DNA of 64,000 nt, taken from JALZHR01 sp036388475 (GTDB lineage: Bacteria > Acidobacteriota > Blastocatellia > Pyrinomonadales > Pyrinomonadaceae). The stretch covers positions 1 to 64,000 of the forward strand of contig DASVRT010000031.1 in assembly GCA_036388475.1 (NCBI GenBank). The letters are read 5' to 3'. The notes below the pieces were generated by a model. The model was not told where the DNA came from. It saw only the letters and a program-made list of their open reading frames with translations, and did not search any database. Below are positions 36,554 through 44,889 of the stretch, in pieces. Position 1 is the first letter of the stretch; every line of letters begins with the position of its first letter. The position numbers were made by a program, and so were the translations under genes.

Positions 36554-37048
36554 TTAGTTTGACCTCACGCGTCGCAAAAAAACCGTCGCCGGCACGGCGG
36601 TCTGCCAGCCCGGAGTCGGACTTTCGCTGGTCACTCGGACGGTAATTTCCTTTAAAGTTCGCGTGGCATCAATATCAACGCCGCTCACAAACGGGTTGTC
36701 GTCCACGGTAATCTCAACGCGAAACCGGCTGCCGTCCGCCGAAGCTATGATTTTCGGCGTTTTTGTTCCGCCCGTTAACGCAGCGTCGGTGACGCCGGGC
36801 GTGAATTTGGCGCTGCGCAGCAGCTCGACTTCCTGCTGTAGAATCGAGAGCGCCTGCGCGCGCGAATTGTTTCCGGCGTTGTAATTGACGGCGTACGTAA
36901 AAGTAAGAAAAACTCCGAGCAGAGCGACCAGCAAAATAATCATCGCGATGATGACTTCGACCAGCGAAAAGCCGTCCTCGCTTTTCGTTTTGTTTTTTTG
37001 CGCCGGTTCACCTGCGCCGCCGGAAGTTTTTTTATTTTCACTTTTCAT
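36554..37048 (-). CDS. Minor prepilin, PilV-type
   Basis: 164 residues. A rather long leader (26 residues, Lys/Gly-rich) ends in the peptidase site EDGFSLVEVIIAMIILLVALLG. The globular region has LSILQQEVELLRSAKF, as in PilV family proteins, and a strand-rich end (TRTLKEITVRVTSESP). It lies 16 bases before the PilW-type gene and 54 after the FimT-type gene. It should join the minor pilin complex that primes pilus assembly. Confidence 0.87.
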   Translation of the reverse strand: MKSENKKTSGGAGEPAQKNKTKSEDGFSLVEVIIAMIILLVALLGVFLTFTYAVNYNAGNNSRAQALSILQQEVELLRSAKFTPGVTDAALTGGTKTPKIIASADGSRFRVEITVDDNPFVSGVDIDATRTLKEITVRVTSESPTPGWQTAVPATVFLRRVRSN

Positions 37049-37102
37049 ATTTTGGGCTGATAAAGCTTCCCGAGCCGAAAGCCCGGCTCGGTTTGTTCAT
37101 TA

Positions 37103-37744
37103 CTAATTGTTGGCGTTTACATAAACCAGATTGCTGATGTTGTAATTACTGCTAATTGTCGTCACATTGGGCGCATTGATATTTGAAAGCGTCGAGCCGC
37201 CGTTCATCATAGCGACCGTGCCGGTCGGCGTGACGGTAATGACCGTTGAATTGTTGGCGTTCGCGGTCGCGAGCGTACAGTTGGCATCACAAATCGTAAA
37301 GGTCGGGTTTATGACGGAGCCATTGCCATTATTGTCGATGGCGGTGGCTTGTCCGCGATGGTCGAAGCGAATAATAATCGGGAAAATCAGATTGTTGCCG
37401 GTGATTCGGGCATCGGTGCGCCCGTTCAAACTCATAAAGCGCGTGTCGGCGGTGTCGATTGTCCCGTTCAGATTCATATCCGTCGTGACGTTGAAAGCCG
37501 TCGCGCTGGTGATCGTCACGCGCGCCATATCATTGAGGTCCGACGCCCGTCGCTTTACCGAGTCGAAACGCGCTCGCTCAAGATAAACTTTTAACTCGCG
37601 CGCAATGTTCTGCCGCTGCAATCGAGTTTCCGTTCTTCCAAACTGCGTCATCGCCAGCACCGACACGATGCCGATAATGACAACGACGATGAGCAGTTCC
37701 AGCAATGAAAAACCTTTTTGAAAATTCGATTCAGTTTCTTTCAT
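37103..37744 (-). CDS. Minor prepilin, FimT/GspH-type, first gene of the operon
   Basis: 213 residues. Peptidase site QKGFSLLELLIVVVIIGIVSVLAM at residues ~10-33 with Glu at +5. GspH/FimT features: LQRQNIARELKVYLERARFDSVKR (~43-66), then a strand-rich domain with one possible disulfide (ICDANCTL). A calcium-binding-like run (NLNGTIDTADTRF) lies near residue 92. It leads the fimT-pilV-pilW-pilX order, and a consensus-like sigma-70 promoter lies ~65 bases upstream. Confidence 0.87.
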   Translation of the reverse strand: MKETESNFQKGFSLLELLIVVVIIGIVSVLAMTQFGRTETRLQRQNIARELKVYLERARFDSVKRRASDLNDMARVTITSATAFNVTTDMNLNGTIDTADTRFMSLNGRTDARITGNNLIFPIIIRFDHRGQATAIDNNGNGSVINPTFTICDANCTLATANANNSTVITVTPTGTVAMMNGGSTLSNINAPNVTTISSNYNISNLVYVNANN

Positions 37745-37811
37745 TTAAATCTCGCGTTTTGGAAGATGTCGCCCGGGATGGTTAGTACTTAGCGGTACTA
37801 CAACTAATAAT

Positions 37812-37840
37812 TTTATACTAATTCTAATAAACTATGTCAA
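37812..37840 (-). promoter_or_regulatory. Sigma-70 promoter of the minor pilin operon
   Basis: On the minus strand TTGACA (37840-37835), exactly 17 bases, TATAAA (37817-37812). The leader of ~60 bases contains a small hairpin (AGTAC-loop-GTACT). Confidence 0.75.
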
Positions 37841-37880
37841 TGTTTGTTTGTAGATGTTTAACAAATTATTCGCAGAAAAA

Positions 37881-37911
37881 GTCAGGTTGACGTAAATTAG
37901 TTCAACCTGAC
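37881..37911 (-). terminator. Intrinsic terminator after the YbdK-type gene
   Basis: GTCAGGTTGA (37881-37890) pairs with TCAACCTGAC (37902-37911); on the minus strand TTTTTCTG follows. Confidence 0.75.
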
Positions 37912-37942
37912 TTAACCTTTTCAACTTGACCGAGCGGTTTTG

Positions 37943-39064
37943 TTAATCAAAGCACTGTTCGGGAACGCTTTCCATCGTATTCTTGATGAGCATATCGACG
38001 ACGGGCGCGAAATTGTTTCCCGCTTCGGCATAAACGCGAAGCTGTTCGTCGGCTGACGTTCCGCGCTCCAGAATCGTGTGAATGTGCTCGATTTCCTTGC
38101 GCGAGTCCAAATCGTCAACCACGTCGTCGACAAAATCGAGCAGCTCCCGAATCAAATCCTTGACCGGAACTTCTTTCTGTTTGCCTAAATCGAGCAGTTT
38201 TCCCTCCAGCCCGTAGCGCACGGCGCGCCATTTATTTTCCTGAATCAAGCGACGGTGATACAGCCTGAAGCCCAGATTTTTATCTATTAACGTGTCGAGC
38301 TTGGCGACGATTGCCTGAAACAGCGCGGCGATGGCGACCGTGTCGTCGACGCGCGTCGGAATATCGCAGACGCGAAATTCCAGCGTCGGGAAAAACGGGT
38401 GCGGGCGCACGTCCCAGTAAATCTTTTTCGCGTTGTCGATGCAGTTCATCTTGATAAGCAAATCGACGTAAGATTGAAATTGCGGGTAAGATTCGAAATG
38501 GTCCGGAATGTCGGTGCGCGGAAATTTTTTGAAAACTTCCGAGCGATACGATTTCAAGCCGGTGTTAAATCCGAGCCAGAACGGGCTGGAAGTCGTCATC
38601 GCCAGAACGTGCGGCAGAAAATAGCGCGCCGCGTTCATAATATGAATCCGACGCTCCGGGTCTTCGATGCCGACGTGAACGTGCAGACCGAAAATCAGGA
38701 GCGAGCGCGCCACCATTTGCAGTTCTTCGACGATAAACTCGTATCGCTCGTCGTCAAAAATTTTCTGGTCGCCCCAATGCGAAAACGGGTGCGTCGAGGC
38801 GGCGACGATTTCCAGGTTCTTTTTTCGCGCCAGCGAGGAAATGATGCAGCGCAGCTTGGAAATATCTTCGCGGGCTTCCTGAATATTGTGGCAGATGCCG
38901 GTGCCGACCTCAATCATCGACTGAATCATTTCCGGCTTTAGCTTTTCGCCCAAAAGCAGCTTGCCTTCGTCCAGAATTTCCGAAACGTGCGAGCGCAGTT
39001 CCCGCGTCTGCGGGTCAACAATTTGAAATTCTTCTTCGATTCCGAGCGTAAATTGCTCAAACAT
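37943..39064 (-). CDS. ybdK: Carboxylate-amine ligase of the YbdK/GCS2 family
   Basis: 373 residues, cytosolic. The family has weak glutamate-cysteine ligase activity in E. coli YbdK. Signatures: LGIEEEFQIVDPQTREL at the start (Mg/ATP acids), SMIEVGTGICHNI, AASTHPFSHWGDQ, GLHVHVGIEDPE, LEFRVCDIPTRVDDTVAIAALFQAIVAKL, and ENKWRAVRYGLEG. Length is typical. AAAGGG precedes the ATG. It follows a PilZ gene by 90 bases on the same strand. With two ATP-grasp-like genes in this window, peptide-bond-forming ligases are well represented, but no common pathway is evident. Confidence 0.92.
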   Translation of the reverse strand: MFEQFTLGIEEEFQIVDPQTRELRSHVSEILDEGKLLLGEKLKPEMIQSMIEVGTGICHNIQEAREDISKLRCIISSLARKKNLEIVAASTHPFSHWGDQKIFDDERYEFIVEELQMVARSLLIFGLHVHVGIEDPERRIHIMNAARYFLPHVLAMTTSSPFWLGFNTGLKSYRSEVFKKFPRTDIPDHFESYPQFQSYVDLLIKMNCIDNAKKIYWDVRPHPFFPTLEFRVCDIPTRVDDTVAIAALFQAIVAKLDTLIDKNLGFRLYHRRLIQENKWRAVRYGLEGKLLDLGKQKEVPVKDLIRELLDFVDDVVDDLDSRKEIEHIHTILERGTSADEQLRVYAEAGNNFAPVVDMLIKNTMESVPEQCFD

Positions 39065-39153
39065 AAATTTTTCCCTTTGTCGTTATCCTTTTGTTGTCAA
39101 TTGTCCTTTGTCAGCTCTCAAAAACTTCCTGCACGCCGAGTAAGAACGTGTAA

Positions 39154-39486
39154 TTAACCGAGCTCCAATTCATTTTTTAAAATCGCCGCGTTTTCATCCG
39201 ACAAACCGTGAAAGCGCACGCCGACGCCGTGTCCGGGGTCGCTGTAAACGACCACGCCGCTCAGGGCGAGTTCTTTGCCGCCGACGGTCATCTTGATAAA
39301 AACCAGCGTTCCCGTATCGAGTGCGGTGCTGGTCGTCATATAAAGCCCGCCGATGCCGATGTCGCGCGTATTGGCGATGCCGGTCGCGTCGCCGCCGTTA
39401 AAGTGCACGTCGACGATTAGTTTTTTACGGTCTGACTGCCGCCTTTCCGCCGGGGAAAGCGCTGCTTCAGGTTCGTTTGGTAACAT
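39154..39486 (-). CDS. PilZ-domain c-di-GMP-binding protein
   Basis: 110 residues: a stand-alone PilZ domain. The c-di-GMP motifs are RRQSDR (R16 and R20, the RxxxR motif) and DIGIGGLYM (42-50), the D/NxSxxG motif with the usual Ser replaced by Gly. The remaining strands (GTLVFIKMTVGGKELALSGVVVY) complete the barrel. It could sense the c-di-GMP made or degraded by the GGDEF-EAL protein at 54.7 kb and act on pili or gene expression. AAAGGA precedes the ATG. Confidence 0.88.
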   Translation of the reverse strand: MLPNEPEAALSPAERRQSDRKKLIVDVHFNGGDATGIANTRDIGIGGLYMTTSTALDTGTLVFIKMTVGGKELALSGVVVYSDPGHGVGVRFHGLSDENAAILKNELELG

Positions 39487-39799
39487 TCTTTTTCGGTCCT
39501 TTATTAAAAATTTCGGAAAGACTACTTTGCTATTTTAACTATTTTTTTCATATCGCAAAGAAAAATTTAACAGATTATAAAACTGATGTTATCGAATTAT
39601 TCGAATTCTTTTCGAAAAAGAATCCGAATTTGCATCTTTCGGCTGATTTTTCGATAATCACACACAGCGGTCTGTTTGCAATTTTCGGTTTCGCAAGTTA
39701 CCATAATTTCTCGTTAAATCAAGTGTAATTTTAGCTTTTTTTCGATTAAAATTGCACTGAAGTGTTTTTATATTTCTAAAATACTTCCTTCTCTTTTCT
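39487..39799. other. 313-base AT-rich intergenic region
   Basis: Lies between the divergent PilZ and cystathionine gamma-synthase-type genes and must hold both promoters, though none is clear. A hairpin with GAATTCTTTT/AAAAAGAATCC-type arms is centred near 39614. No SAM riboswitch features are seen. A short open frame here lacks a ribosome site and coding character. Confidence 0.55.
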
Positions 39800-40933
39800 A
39801 TGGGTTTTTCAACGACAGCAATTCACGCCGGAAACGAACCTGATGCCGCCACGGGCGCGGTCAGCGTGCCGATTTATCAAACTTCGACTTACGCGCAGGA
39901 CGGGCTCGGCAGACACAAGGGTTACGAATACGCGCGGACGCAGAATCCGACGCGCGCGGCGCTGGAAAAAAATATCGCGGCGCTGGAAGGCGCGCGCTTC
40001 GGCTACGCTTTCGCCTCGGGAATGTCGGCGACCGACGCGGTTTTAAAATTGGTTAAATCGGGCGACCACGTTATTTTAGGCGATAATACTTACGGCGGAA
40101 CTTTTCGGCTTTTCAACAGCGTTTTAAAAAATTACGGAATCGAGTTCGATTTAGCCGATGCTTCCGACACGCCGAACATCGAAAAAGCCTTTAAGCCGAA
40201 TACGAAAATGGTTTTTGTCGAAACGCCGACCAATCCCGTGATGGCGGTCACGGATTTAAAAGCCGTTTCCGAGATTGCCCACGCCAGAGGCGCGCGCGTC
40301 GTCTGCGACAACACGTTTATGTCGCCGTATTTGCAGCGTCCGATTGATTTCGGCGTCGATATCGTCGTGCATTCGACGACGAAATATTTAAACGGGCATT
40401 CCGACAGCATCGGCGGTTTCGTCGCCCTGAACGATGAAGAAGACGCCAACTGGATTCAGTTTATCCAGAACAGCGTCGGCGCGATTCTGTCGCCTTTCGA
40501 TTCGTTTCTGGTTTTGCGCGGCACGAAAACCTTAGCCGTGCGGATGGAAAAACACGACGAAAACGGGCGCGCCGTCGCCAATTTTTTAGCCGAGCATCCG
40601 CGAGTTCAGAAAGTTTATTATCCGGGACTCGCCTCGCATCCGCAGCACGAGCTTGCCAAGCGTCAGCAGAAAGGCTTCGGCGGAATGGTCTCGTTTGAAA
40701 CCGGCTCGCTCGAAACGGCAAAAAAGGTTCTGGAAAGCGTCAAACTGTGCACTTTGGCGGAAAGCCTCGGCGGTGTCGAGAGTTTGATTTCGCATCCGGC
40801 GACGATGACGCACGCTTCCGTTCCGCAGGAAAAACGCGACCAGCTCGGCATTACCGGCGGCTTGGTGCGCGTTTCGGTCGGGATTGAGGACATTGAAGAT
40901 ATTATTGAAGATTTAGACCAAGCACTTAGTTAG
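39800..40933 (+). CDS. metB: Cystathionine gamma-synthase/lyase-family PLP enzyme
   Basis: 377 residues. Fold-type I PLP enzyme of trans-sulfuration. The Schiff-base lysine is K195 in HSTTKYLNGHSD. Other signatures: YARTQNPTRAALEKNIAALEG (~45-64), SGMSATDAVLKL, GDNTYGGTFRLF, VETPTNPVMAVTDL, VCDNTFMSPYLQRP, LAESLGGVESLISHPATMTH and TGGLVRVSVGIED. The family contains cystathionine gamma-synthase, gamma-lyase and beta-lyase; sequence alone does not separate them here and no other methionine genes are adjacent. The gene name is therefore tentative. Confidence 0.88.
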   Translation: MGFSTTAIHAGNEPDAATGAVSVPIYQTSTYAQDGLGRHKGYEYARTQNPTRAALEKNIAALEGARFGYAFASGMSATDAVLKLVKSGDHVILGDNTYGGTFRLFNSVLKNYGIEFDLADASDTPNIEKAFKPNTKMVFVETPTNPVMAVTDLKAVSEIAHARGARVVCDNTFMSPYLQRPIDFGVDIVVHSTTKYLNGHSDSIGGFVALNDEEDANWIQFIQNSVGAILSPFDSFLVLRGTKTLAVRMEKHDENGRAVANFLAEHPRVQKVYYPGLASHPQHELAKRQQKGFGGMVSFETGSLETAKKVLESVKLCTLAESLGGVESLISHPATMTHASVPQEKRDQLGITGGLVRVSVGIEDIEDIIEDLDQALS

Positions 40934-40937
40934 TGGA

Positions 40938-41005
40938 AAGTGCTGAGTACTGAGTACTGAGTGAAAAATAAAAACTCAGTACTCAGTACTCAGTACTCAG
41001 CACTT
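40938..41005. repeat. Intergenic phrase-plus-reverse-complement element (CTGAGTACTGAGTA)
   Basis: A 25-base arm (40938-40962) made of repeated CTGAGTA words is perfectly inverted at 40981-41005, with one more copy of the word before it. It begins 5 bases after a stop codon and ends 9 before the next start, so it occupies the whole gap. Confidence 0.88.
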
Positions 41006-41013
41006 ATTTAATT

Positions 41014-41949
41014 ATGTTGATTGTTGAGATTCACGCTACGTCACACATTGGACGCGTTCGCCGCGGCAATGAGGACAATTATCTTTTGCTGCAAATTGCA
41101 GATTCACAAACCTGGACGAGTTCTCAGGACCCGAGCGATTTCGTCATCGAATCGCAGCAATTCGAGGTGGATGCGAGCGGCGTCATCCTAGCCGTCTCCG
41201 ACGGTATGGGCGGCGCGCTCGCCGGCGAAGTCGCCAGTAAAATGGCGGTCGAAACTATCAGCGAAAAAATCCTGAACGAAGACCCGGAATCGACCGTCGC
41301 GCCGCACGACACCGGCGATTCTTTAATTGCCAGGCTTTACGAAGCGACGATTTACGCCAATCACCTGATTCACCGCGAACAGCGCACCAATCCCGAATAC
41401 AGCGGTATGGGCGCGACTTTTACGGGCATCGGCGTGACGCCCGAAGCGGTCGACATCGTTCAGGTCGGCGACAGCCGCGCATATCTGATTCGCAACGCGA
41501 AAATTTATCAAATCACCAAAGACCAATCGCTCGTTCAGCAATTAATCGACGCTCAACAGATTCAGCCGGAAGAAGCGGAAACGCACGCGCTGAAAAACGT
41601 TATTTTGCAGGCTCTCGGCGCGCAAAACGAAATTTACCCGGTTCCGGCGCGGCTTTACCCGCAGCGCGACGACATTTTGATTTTATGCAGCGACGGCTTG
41701 TCGAACAAACTGCGCGGCGAAGATATGCTCAGAATCGTGATGGAGAACATCAAGCAGCTGCAAATGGCGACCGCTCTGCTGGTCAAAGAAGCCAACGAGC
41801 GCGGCGGCGAAGATAATATTACCGTCATCGTCGCCAAATTAACCGGCAGCGATTTAGCCGAACCGACCGAAGAAGACGTCAAGCTCGAAATCGTCAATTT
41901 CAACGACATTCACGACACCGCAGACCAGGACACGGCGGAGATTGTTTAA
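41014..41949 (+). CDS. PP2C-type serine/threonine protein phosphatase
   Basis: 311 residues. All PP2C metal motifs are present: RRGNEDN (16-22), VSDGMGG (~62-68), GMGATFTGI, VGDSRAYLIR, LCSDGLSNKL and GGEDNITVIVAKL. It is a stand-alone catalytic domain plus a short acidic tail, like Stp/PrpC, and removes phosphate from targets of Hanks-type kinases; no kinase is in the window. No ribosome site is visible; the palindrome just upstream may shape its translation start. Confidence 0.93.
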   Translation: MLIVEIHATSHIGRVRRGNEDNYLLLQIADSQTWTSSQDPSDFVIESQQFEVDASGVILAVSDGMGGALAGEVASKMAVETISEKILNEDPESTVAPHDTGDSLIARLYEATIYANHLIHREQRTNPEYSGMGATFTGIGVTPEAVDIVQVGDSRAYLIRNAKIYQITKDQSLVQQLIDAQQIQPEEAETHALKNVILQALGAQNEIYPVPARLYPQRDDILILCSDGLSNKLRGEDMLRIVMENIKQLQMATALLVKEANERGGEDNITVIVAKLTGSDLAEPTEEDVKLEIVNFNDIHDTADQDTAEIV

Positions 41950-42001
41950 GACAAAAGGCGGAGTCTTTACGGTTTGCATTTACAGGAGGTTAAAATTCTA
42001 T

Positions 42002-42526
42002 ATGCAGCATAAATGTCTCTTGATTTTAGTCTTTGCAATGCTTGTTTTTTCGGTTAAAGGTCAGGAACTGAAAAAACACAAAGATACGCAGCTTAAATTT
42101 GAAGTTTTATCCGTTCGGCTGATGACGGACGAGGAGCGAACCGATAACATAGACCAAGACGCTTCGGTTAAATTCCGGCTGTCAAATACCGGAAAGTCGG
42201 CGATATATTATTACACAAGCTGGAAAGGCGAGACTTATCCTTATGGACACGCCATAAAAGAAACGCAAAAAGGAATCGTCTGGCTTGAAACCTTTGAAAC
42301 CGTAACTGATAAGAGTTTGGGCATCTCGCCGAATCGGACGTTGAGTGACGGCGGCGATTGGATAATTCTGCCGCCCGGAGCTTCGATTGAATGGGAAAGC
42401 GGAGAATCCACTATCGGCGCGGGCGAAAAACACGCTCACACTCTTTTTATGAAAGTTGGCGCAAACGGCGAAACGGTAGAAGTTTATTCGGATTTCTATA
42501 CAGTTCCGAAAGCCAAAACAAAATAG
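42002..42526 (+). CDS. Small exported protein of unknown function
   Basis: 174 residues from the ATG at 42002, behind GGAGGTTAAAA; an in-frame start 60 bases earlier overlaps the phosphatase gene. Signal peptide MQHKCLLILVFAMLVFSVKGQ. The mature part is a beta-sandwich-like domain (LKFEVLSVRLMTDEERTD; VKFRLSNTGKSAIYYYTSW; GDWIILPPGASIEWESGE; HAHTLFMKVGANGETVEVYSDFY). It resembles periplasmic domains that pack against partners, but I do not recognise it. Probably co-transcribed with the PP2C gene (52-base gap). Confidence 0.72.
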   Translation: MQHKCLLILVFAMLVFSVKGQELKKHKDTQLKFEVLSVRLMTDEERTDNIDQDASVKFRLSNTGKSAIYYYTSWKGETYPYGHAIKETQKGIVWLETFETVTDKSLGISPNRTLSDGGDWIILPPGASIEWESGESTIGAGEKHAHTLFMKVGANGETVEVYSDFYTVPKAKTK

Positions 42527-42547
42527 GTTTTATTTGCCTTTGCCTTT

Positions 42548-43024
42548 TTATTTTTCTTCCCGCCATTCGGGAAGCTCGCCGATTCTTTTGACATAAATCG
42601 AAGAACCCTGCACTCGAATCACTTCGACTTTTTCGCCTTCTGCGAGCGGCGCTTCGCCGGCTTCGGGAAAAGCCGTCCAGGTCGAACCGTAAACTTTGAC
42701 CGCGCCTTCTCTGAGCGCGCCTTTGCTGGCGATTGTCACCGTTCCGATTTGTCCCGGCAAAGAATCAATGCCGGTCTTAATTTGTACGTCGTCGCCGTGT
42801 GAATAATATTTCGCGAAAATCGTGCGCGAAAGCACGGTCAAAGCAATCGAAACAACCGCAAAAACCAGAAATTGCGAAACCATTCCAAAACCGAGAAAAC
42901 CGGCAAGCGCCGCCGCCAGCGCACCGATGCCGAACCAGAACAGCACGAAACCGAACGTAAAAGTCTCGGCGATAATCAAAATCACGCCTAAAACAATCCA
43001 CAAAATCCAGGCGTATTGTTCCAT
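42548..43024 (-). CDS. NfeD-family membrane protein (short form)
   Basis: 158 residues. Hydrophobic helices (WILWIVLGVILIIAETFTFGFVLFWFGIGALAAALAGFLGF and FLVFAVVSIALTVLSRTIF, ~5-65) lead to an OB-fold C-terminal domain (GQIGTVTIASKGALREGAVKVYGSTWTAFP...VEVIRVQGSSIYVKRI). Short NfeD proteins usually act with a stomatin/flotillin-like protein in membrane microdomains; no such gene is adjacent here. GGAG precedes the ATG. Confidence 0.88.
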   Translation of the reverse strand: MEQYAWILWIVLGVILIIAETFTFGFVLFWFGIGALAAALAGFLGFGMVSQFLVFAVVSIALTVLSRTIFAKYYSHGDDVQIKTGIDSLPGQIGTVTIASKGALREGAVKVYGSTWTAFPEAGEAPLAEGEKVEVIRVQGSSIYVKRIGELPEWREEK

Positions 43025-43143
43025 ATTTCTCCTCGCGGAAAGAGTTTTGCAAGCGAAGACAGTATTGCAATAATTTTATGATTTGTCATTCGACTTTGCC
43101 ATTTGTCTGGTAAACCAGCCTTGTGCTAATCTTTTTTACGAGT

Positions 43144-43230
43144 GCTTGGGTGGCGGAATAGGTAGACGCACAGGACTTAAAATCCTGTATCCTTCGGGGT
43201 GTGCGGGTTCGATTCCCGCCCCAAGCACCA
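43144..43230 (+). tRNA. tRNA-Leu (anticodon UAA)
   Basis: An 87-base class II tRNA. Acceptor GCTTGGG (43144-43150) pairs with CCCAAGC (43220-43226), then discriminator A and encoded CCA. D-arm GGCGGAATAGGTAGACGC, anticodon stem CAGGA/TCCTG around CTTAAAA (anticodon TAA), a long variable arm, and T-arm GCGGGTTCGATTCCCGC. All class II leucine features fit. Confidence 0.97.
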
Positions 43231-43248
43231 CTTTAGAATCAATAAGTT

Positions 43249-43272
43249 AAGGGCATCTTTCGAGTTGCCCTT
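43249..43272 (+). terminator. Terminator after tRNA-Leu
   Basis: AAGGGCA (43249-43255) pairs with TGCCCTT (43266-43272), followed by TTCTGTTATTTT. Just beyond lies a repeated word (GTGTGCCAATG/GTGTGCCAATT, ~43292-43312). Confidence 0.65.
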
Positions 43273-43346
43273 TTCTGTTATTTTCGGCTTTAGTGTGCCA
43301 ATGGTGTGCCAATTGTTAAATTGGTGCATAATTCAAGTATAGAAGT

Positions 43347-43418
43347 GTCTCAAAAACAACCATTTATGAGATACCGAAACGTGCTAATATTTGTCTCAAA
43401 ACCGACCCTTTTTGAAAC
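43347..43418. promoter_or_regulatory. Two GTCTCAAAA-type palindromes before the beta-propeller gene
   Basis: Site 1 (43347-43374) has GTCTCA and TGAGATAC ends; site 2 (43393-43418) has GTCTCAAAA and TTTTTGAAAC ends. The starts are 46 bases apart. Site 2 ends at the ribosome site of the gene at 43436. A third copy lies past the gene's end. They look like operators for one regulator. Confidence 0.5.
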
Positions 43419-43435
43419 AGGAGATATGAAATACT

Positions 43436-44812
43436 ATGAAACAAATTTTACAGACAGCTTTATTCAGGAGTTTTGTTCAATTCGGTTTTTGTCTTCTCCT
43501 GCTTCAGTTAATTTTCTCGCATACGGCATATGCCGGTTTTCTTTACGTTTATAATGAAACAGGCAACAGCATCTACGGCTATTCGGTCAACGAAAGAACC
43601 GGCGCGCTGACGCCGCTCGCCGGCTTTCCGGTCATCGCCAGCGGCACGGGCAGCGGCGCTGGCTTGAAATCCGAATCAATGAATATCGACCTGGCAAATA
43701 ACCGTTTATATGTCATCTCCGACGGGTCTGACACGATCAACGCCTATTCCATTAACCCGACGACCGGCGCGCTGACCGCTCTGCCCTTTTCGCCGATTCA
43801 GCTTCCCGGCGCCGGTATTTATGAATGGGTGAGGACGAATCCTTCGGGTTCGCTGCTCGCCGTCATTAACCTCCAAAGCTCGACTACACACATTTATGCG
43901 ATTACTCCGACTTCGGCGACTCTTTCGCAGACTCTTCCATTTAATATCGACGGTCAAATCGTCAGCGCACAGATCTTCAGCCGCGACGGAAATTATTTTT
44001 ACCAGATTGCCGGCGGCGGCACTTTTTTTCGCGGATTCAACGTCAACCAGACGACGGGTTTGATGACCGAAATGACCGGCTCGCCTTTCAGCCCCTCGCC
44101 CGGCGCAGGCGCTTTGATTGATTCGCAGGGCAGGATTTTCGGGCTTTTCGGCAACGCATCCCCACCCGTCGTACGCGTTTTTACCACGAATCAGGGCATT
44201 CCCACGCTGGTTCACCAGTCGCCGGTCGCCAGCCAGGGATTTACCGGTACTGCATTGCATCCGAACGAAAGATTTATTGCCGCCTCGGCAAGCGGAACAC
44301 GCGTGTATTCCATGCGGATCGACGGGACAGGCGCCGGCACGACCGTAACGCAGGTCGCGAATGCTGAGTCCCCGGGAAGTTTACCTTTAGCGCTGGTATT
44401 TAATCAGGCGGGAAATTTTGTCTTCGGCGGGAGCACTAGAATTCCGACTTTTAACTTTTTCAGAGATACCGGAGGCATCACTTTAAATAACGTGCAGCCG
44501 CCGGAGGCGAACGGTTTTGGAAGAGCGCCCGGCATCGCGTATCTGCCGACCGGAATTCCCGTTTATTTGAGCGGCAGAGTAACCGATGCGGGCGGTCGCC
44601 CGGTTTCCGGCGCGAGAGTCACGGCGACCGACGCGACGAACGGCACCGTACACACCGCCTTGACTAATCCTTTCGGATATTACATTTTTGACGAGTTGAT
44701 ATTAGATAGGAGTTACACATTAGAAGTCAGGCAAAAACAATTCGCCTTCGCGCCGCAGAGTTTAATAACGAATCAGGAGTCTAATGAACTAAATTTTTCG
44801 GCTCTTCCTTGA
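43436..44812 (+). CDS. Exported seven-bladed beta-propeller protein with a CarboxypepD-reg-like domain
   Basis: 458 residues. Signal peptide to ~32 (LQLIFSHTAYAGF). Then repeats of the lactonase-like propeller: FLYVYNETGNSIYGYSVNERTGALTPLAGFP, LYVISDGSDTINAYSINPTTGALTAL, FRGFNVNQTTGLMTEM and so on, to ~365. The last ~80 residues form a carboxypeptidase-regulatory-like beta-sandwich (VYLSGRVTDAGGRPVSGARVTATDATNG...GYYIFDELILDRSYTLEV). The ribosome site CAGGAG is 12 bases upstream; an ATG at 43426 in another frame sits too close to it. Catalytic activity is not implied by the fold. It lies in a patch between tRNA-Leu and a PadR gene that may be acquired. Confidence 0.85.
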   Translation: MKQILQTALFRSFVQFGFCLLLLQLIFSHTAYAGFLYVYNETGNSIYGYSVNERTGALTPLAGFPVIASGTGSGAGLKSESMNIDLANNRLYVISDGSDTINAYSINPTTGALTALPFSPIQLPGAGIYEWVRTNPSGSLLAVINLQSSTTHIYAITPTSATLSQTLPFNIDGQIVSAQIFSRDGNYFYQIAGGGTFFRGFNVNQTTGLMTEMTGSPFSPSPGAGALIDSQGRIFGLFGNASPPVVRVFTTNQGIPTLVHQSPVASQGFTGTALHPNERFIAASASGTRVYSMRIDGTGAGTTVTQVANAESPGSLPLALVFNQAGNFVFGGSTRIPTFNFFRDTGGITLNNVQPPEANGFGRAPGIAYLPTGIPVYLSGRVTDAGGRPVSGARVTATDATNGTVHTALTNPFGYYIFDELILDRSYTLEVRQKQFAFAPQSLITNQESNELNFSALP

Positions 44813-44847
44813 CGTAAAACAAGATTCTACTTTTGTAGCGTTAAACA

Positions 44848-44873
44848 GTCTCGAAAACGTCTCTTTTTGAAAC
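44848..44873. promoter_or_regulatory. Third GTCTC-type palindrome, past the beta-propeller gene
   Basis: GTCTCGAAAACG...CTTTTTGAAAC matches site 2 upstream of the gene at about 22 of 28 positions. It lies between the stop codons of two convergent genes, where an operator would be unusual; a recombination footprint is the alternative. Confidence 0.4.
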
Positions 44874-44889
44874 GTTGTGGCTCGCTTAA

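Noticed and set aside
39477..39728. 83-codon plus-strand frame before the cystathionine gamma-synthase gene
   Set aside because: Overlaps the PilZ start, has no ribosome site and an AT-rich, Phe-rich composition typical of intergenic DNA.
39487..39799. SAM riboswitch before the cystathionine gamma-synthase-type gene
   Set aside because: None of the conserved SAM-I elements are seen; the region is AT-rich with one simple hairpin.
43306..43554. 82-codon frame overlapping the start of the beta-propeller gene
   Set aside because: Shares only the ribosome site region; no family features, and the other frame has a full signal peptide and domains.
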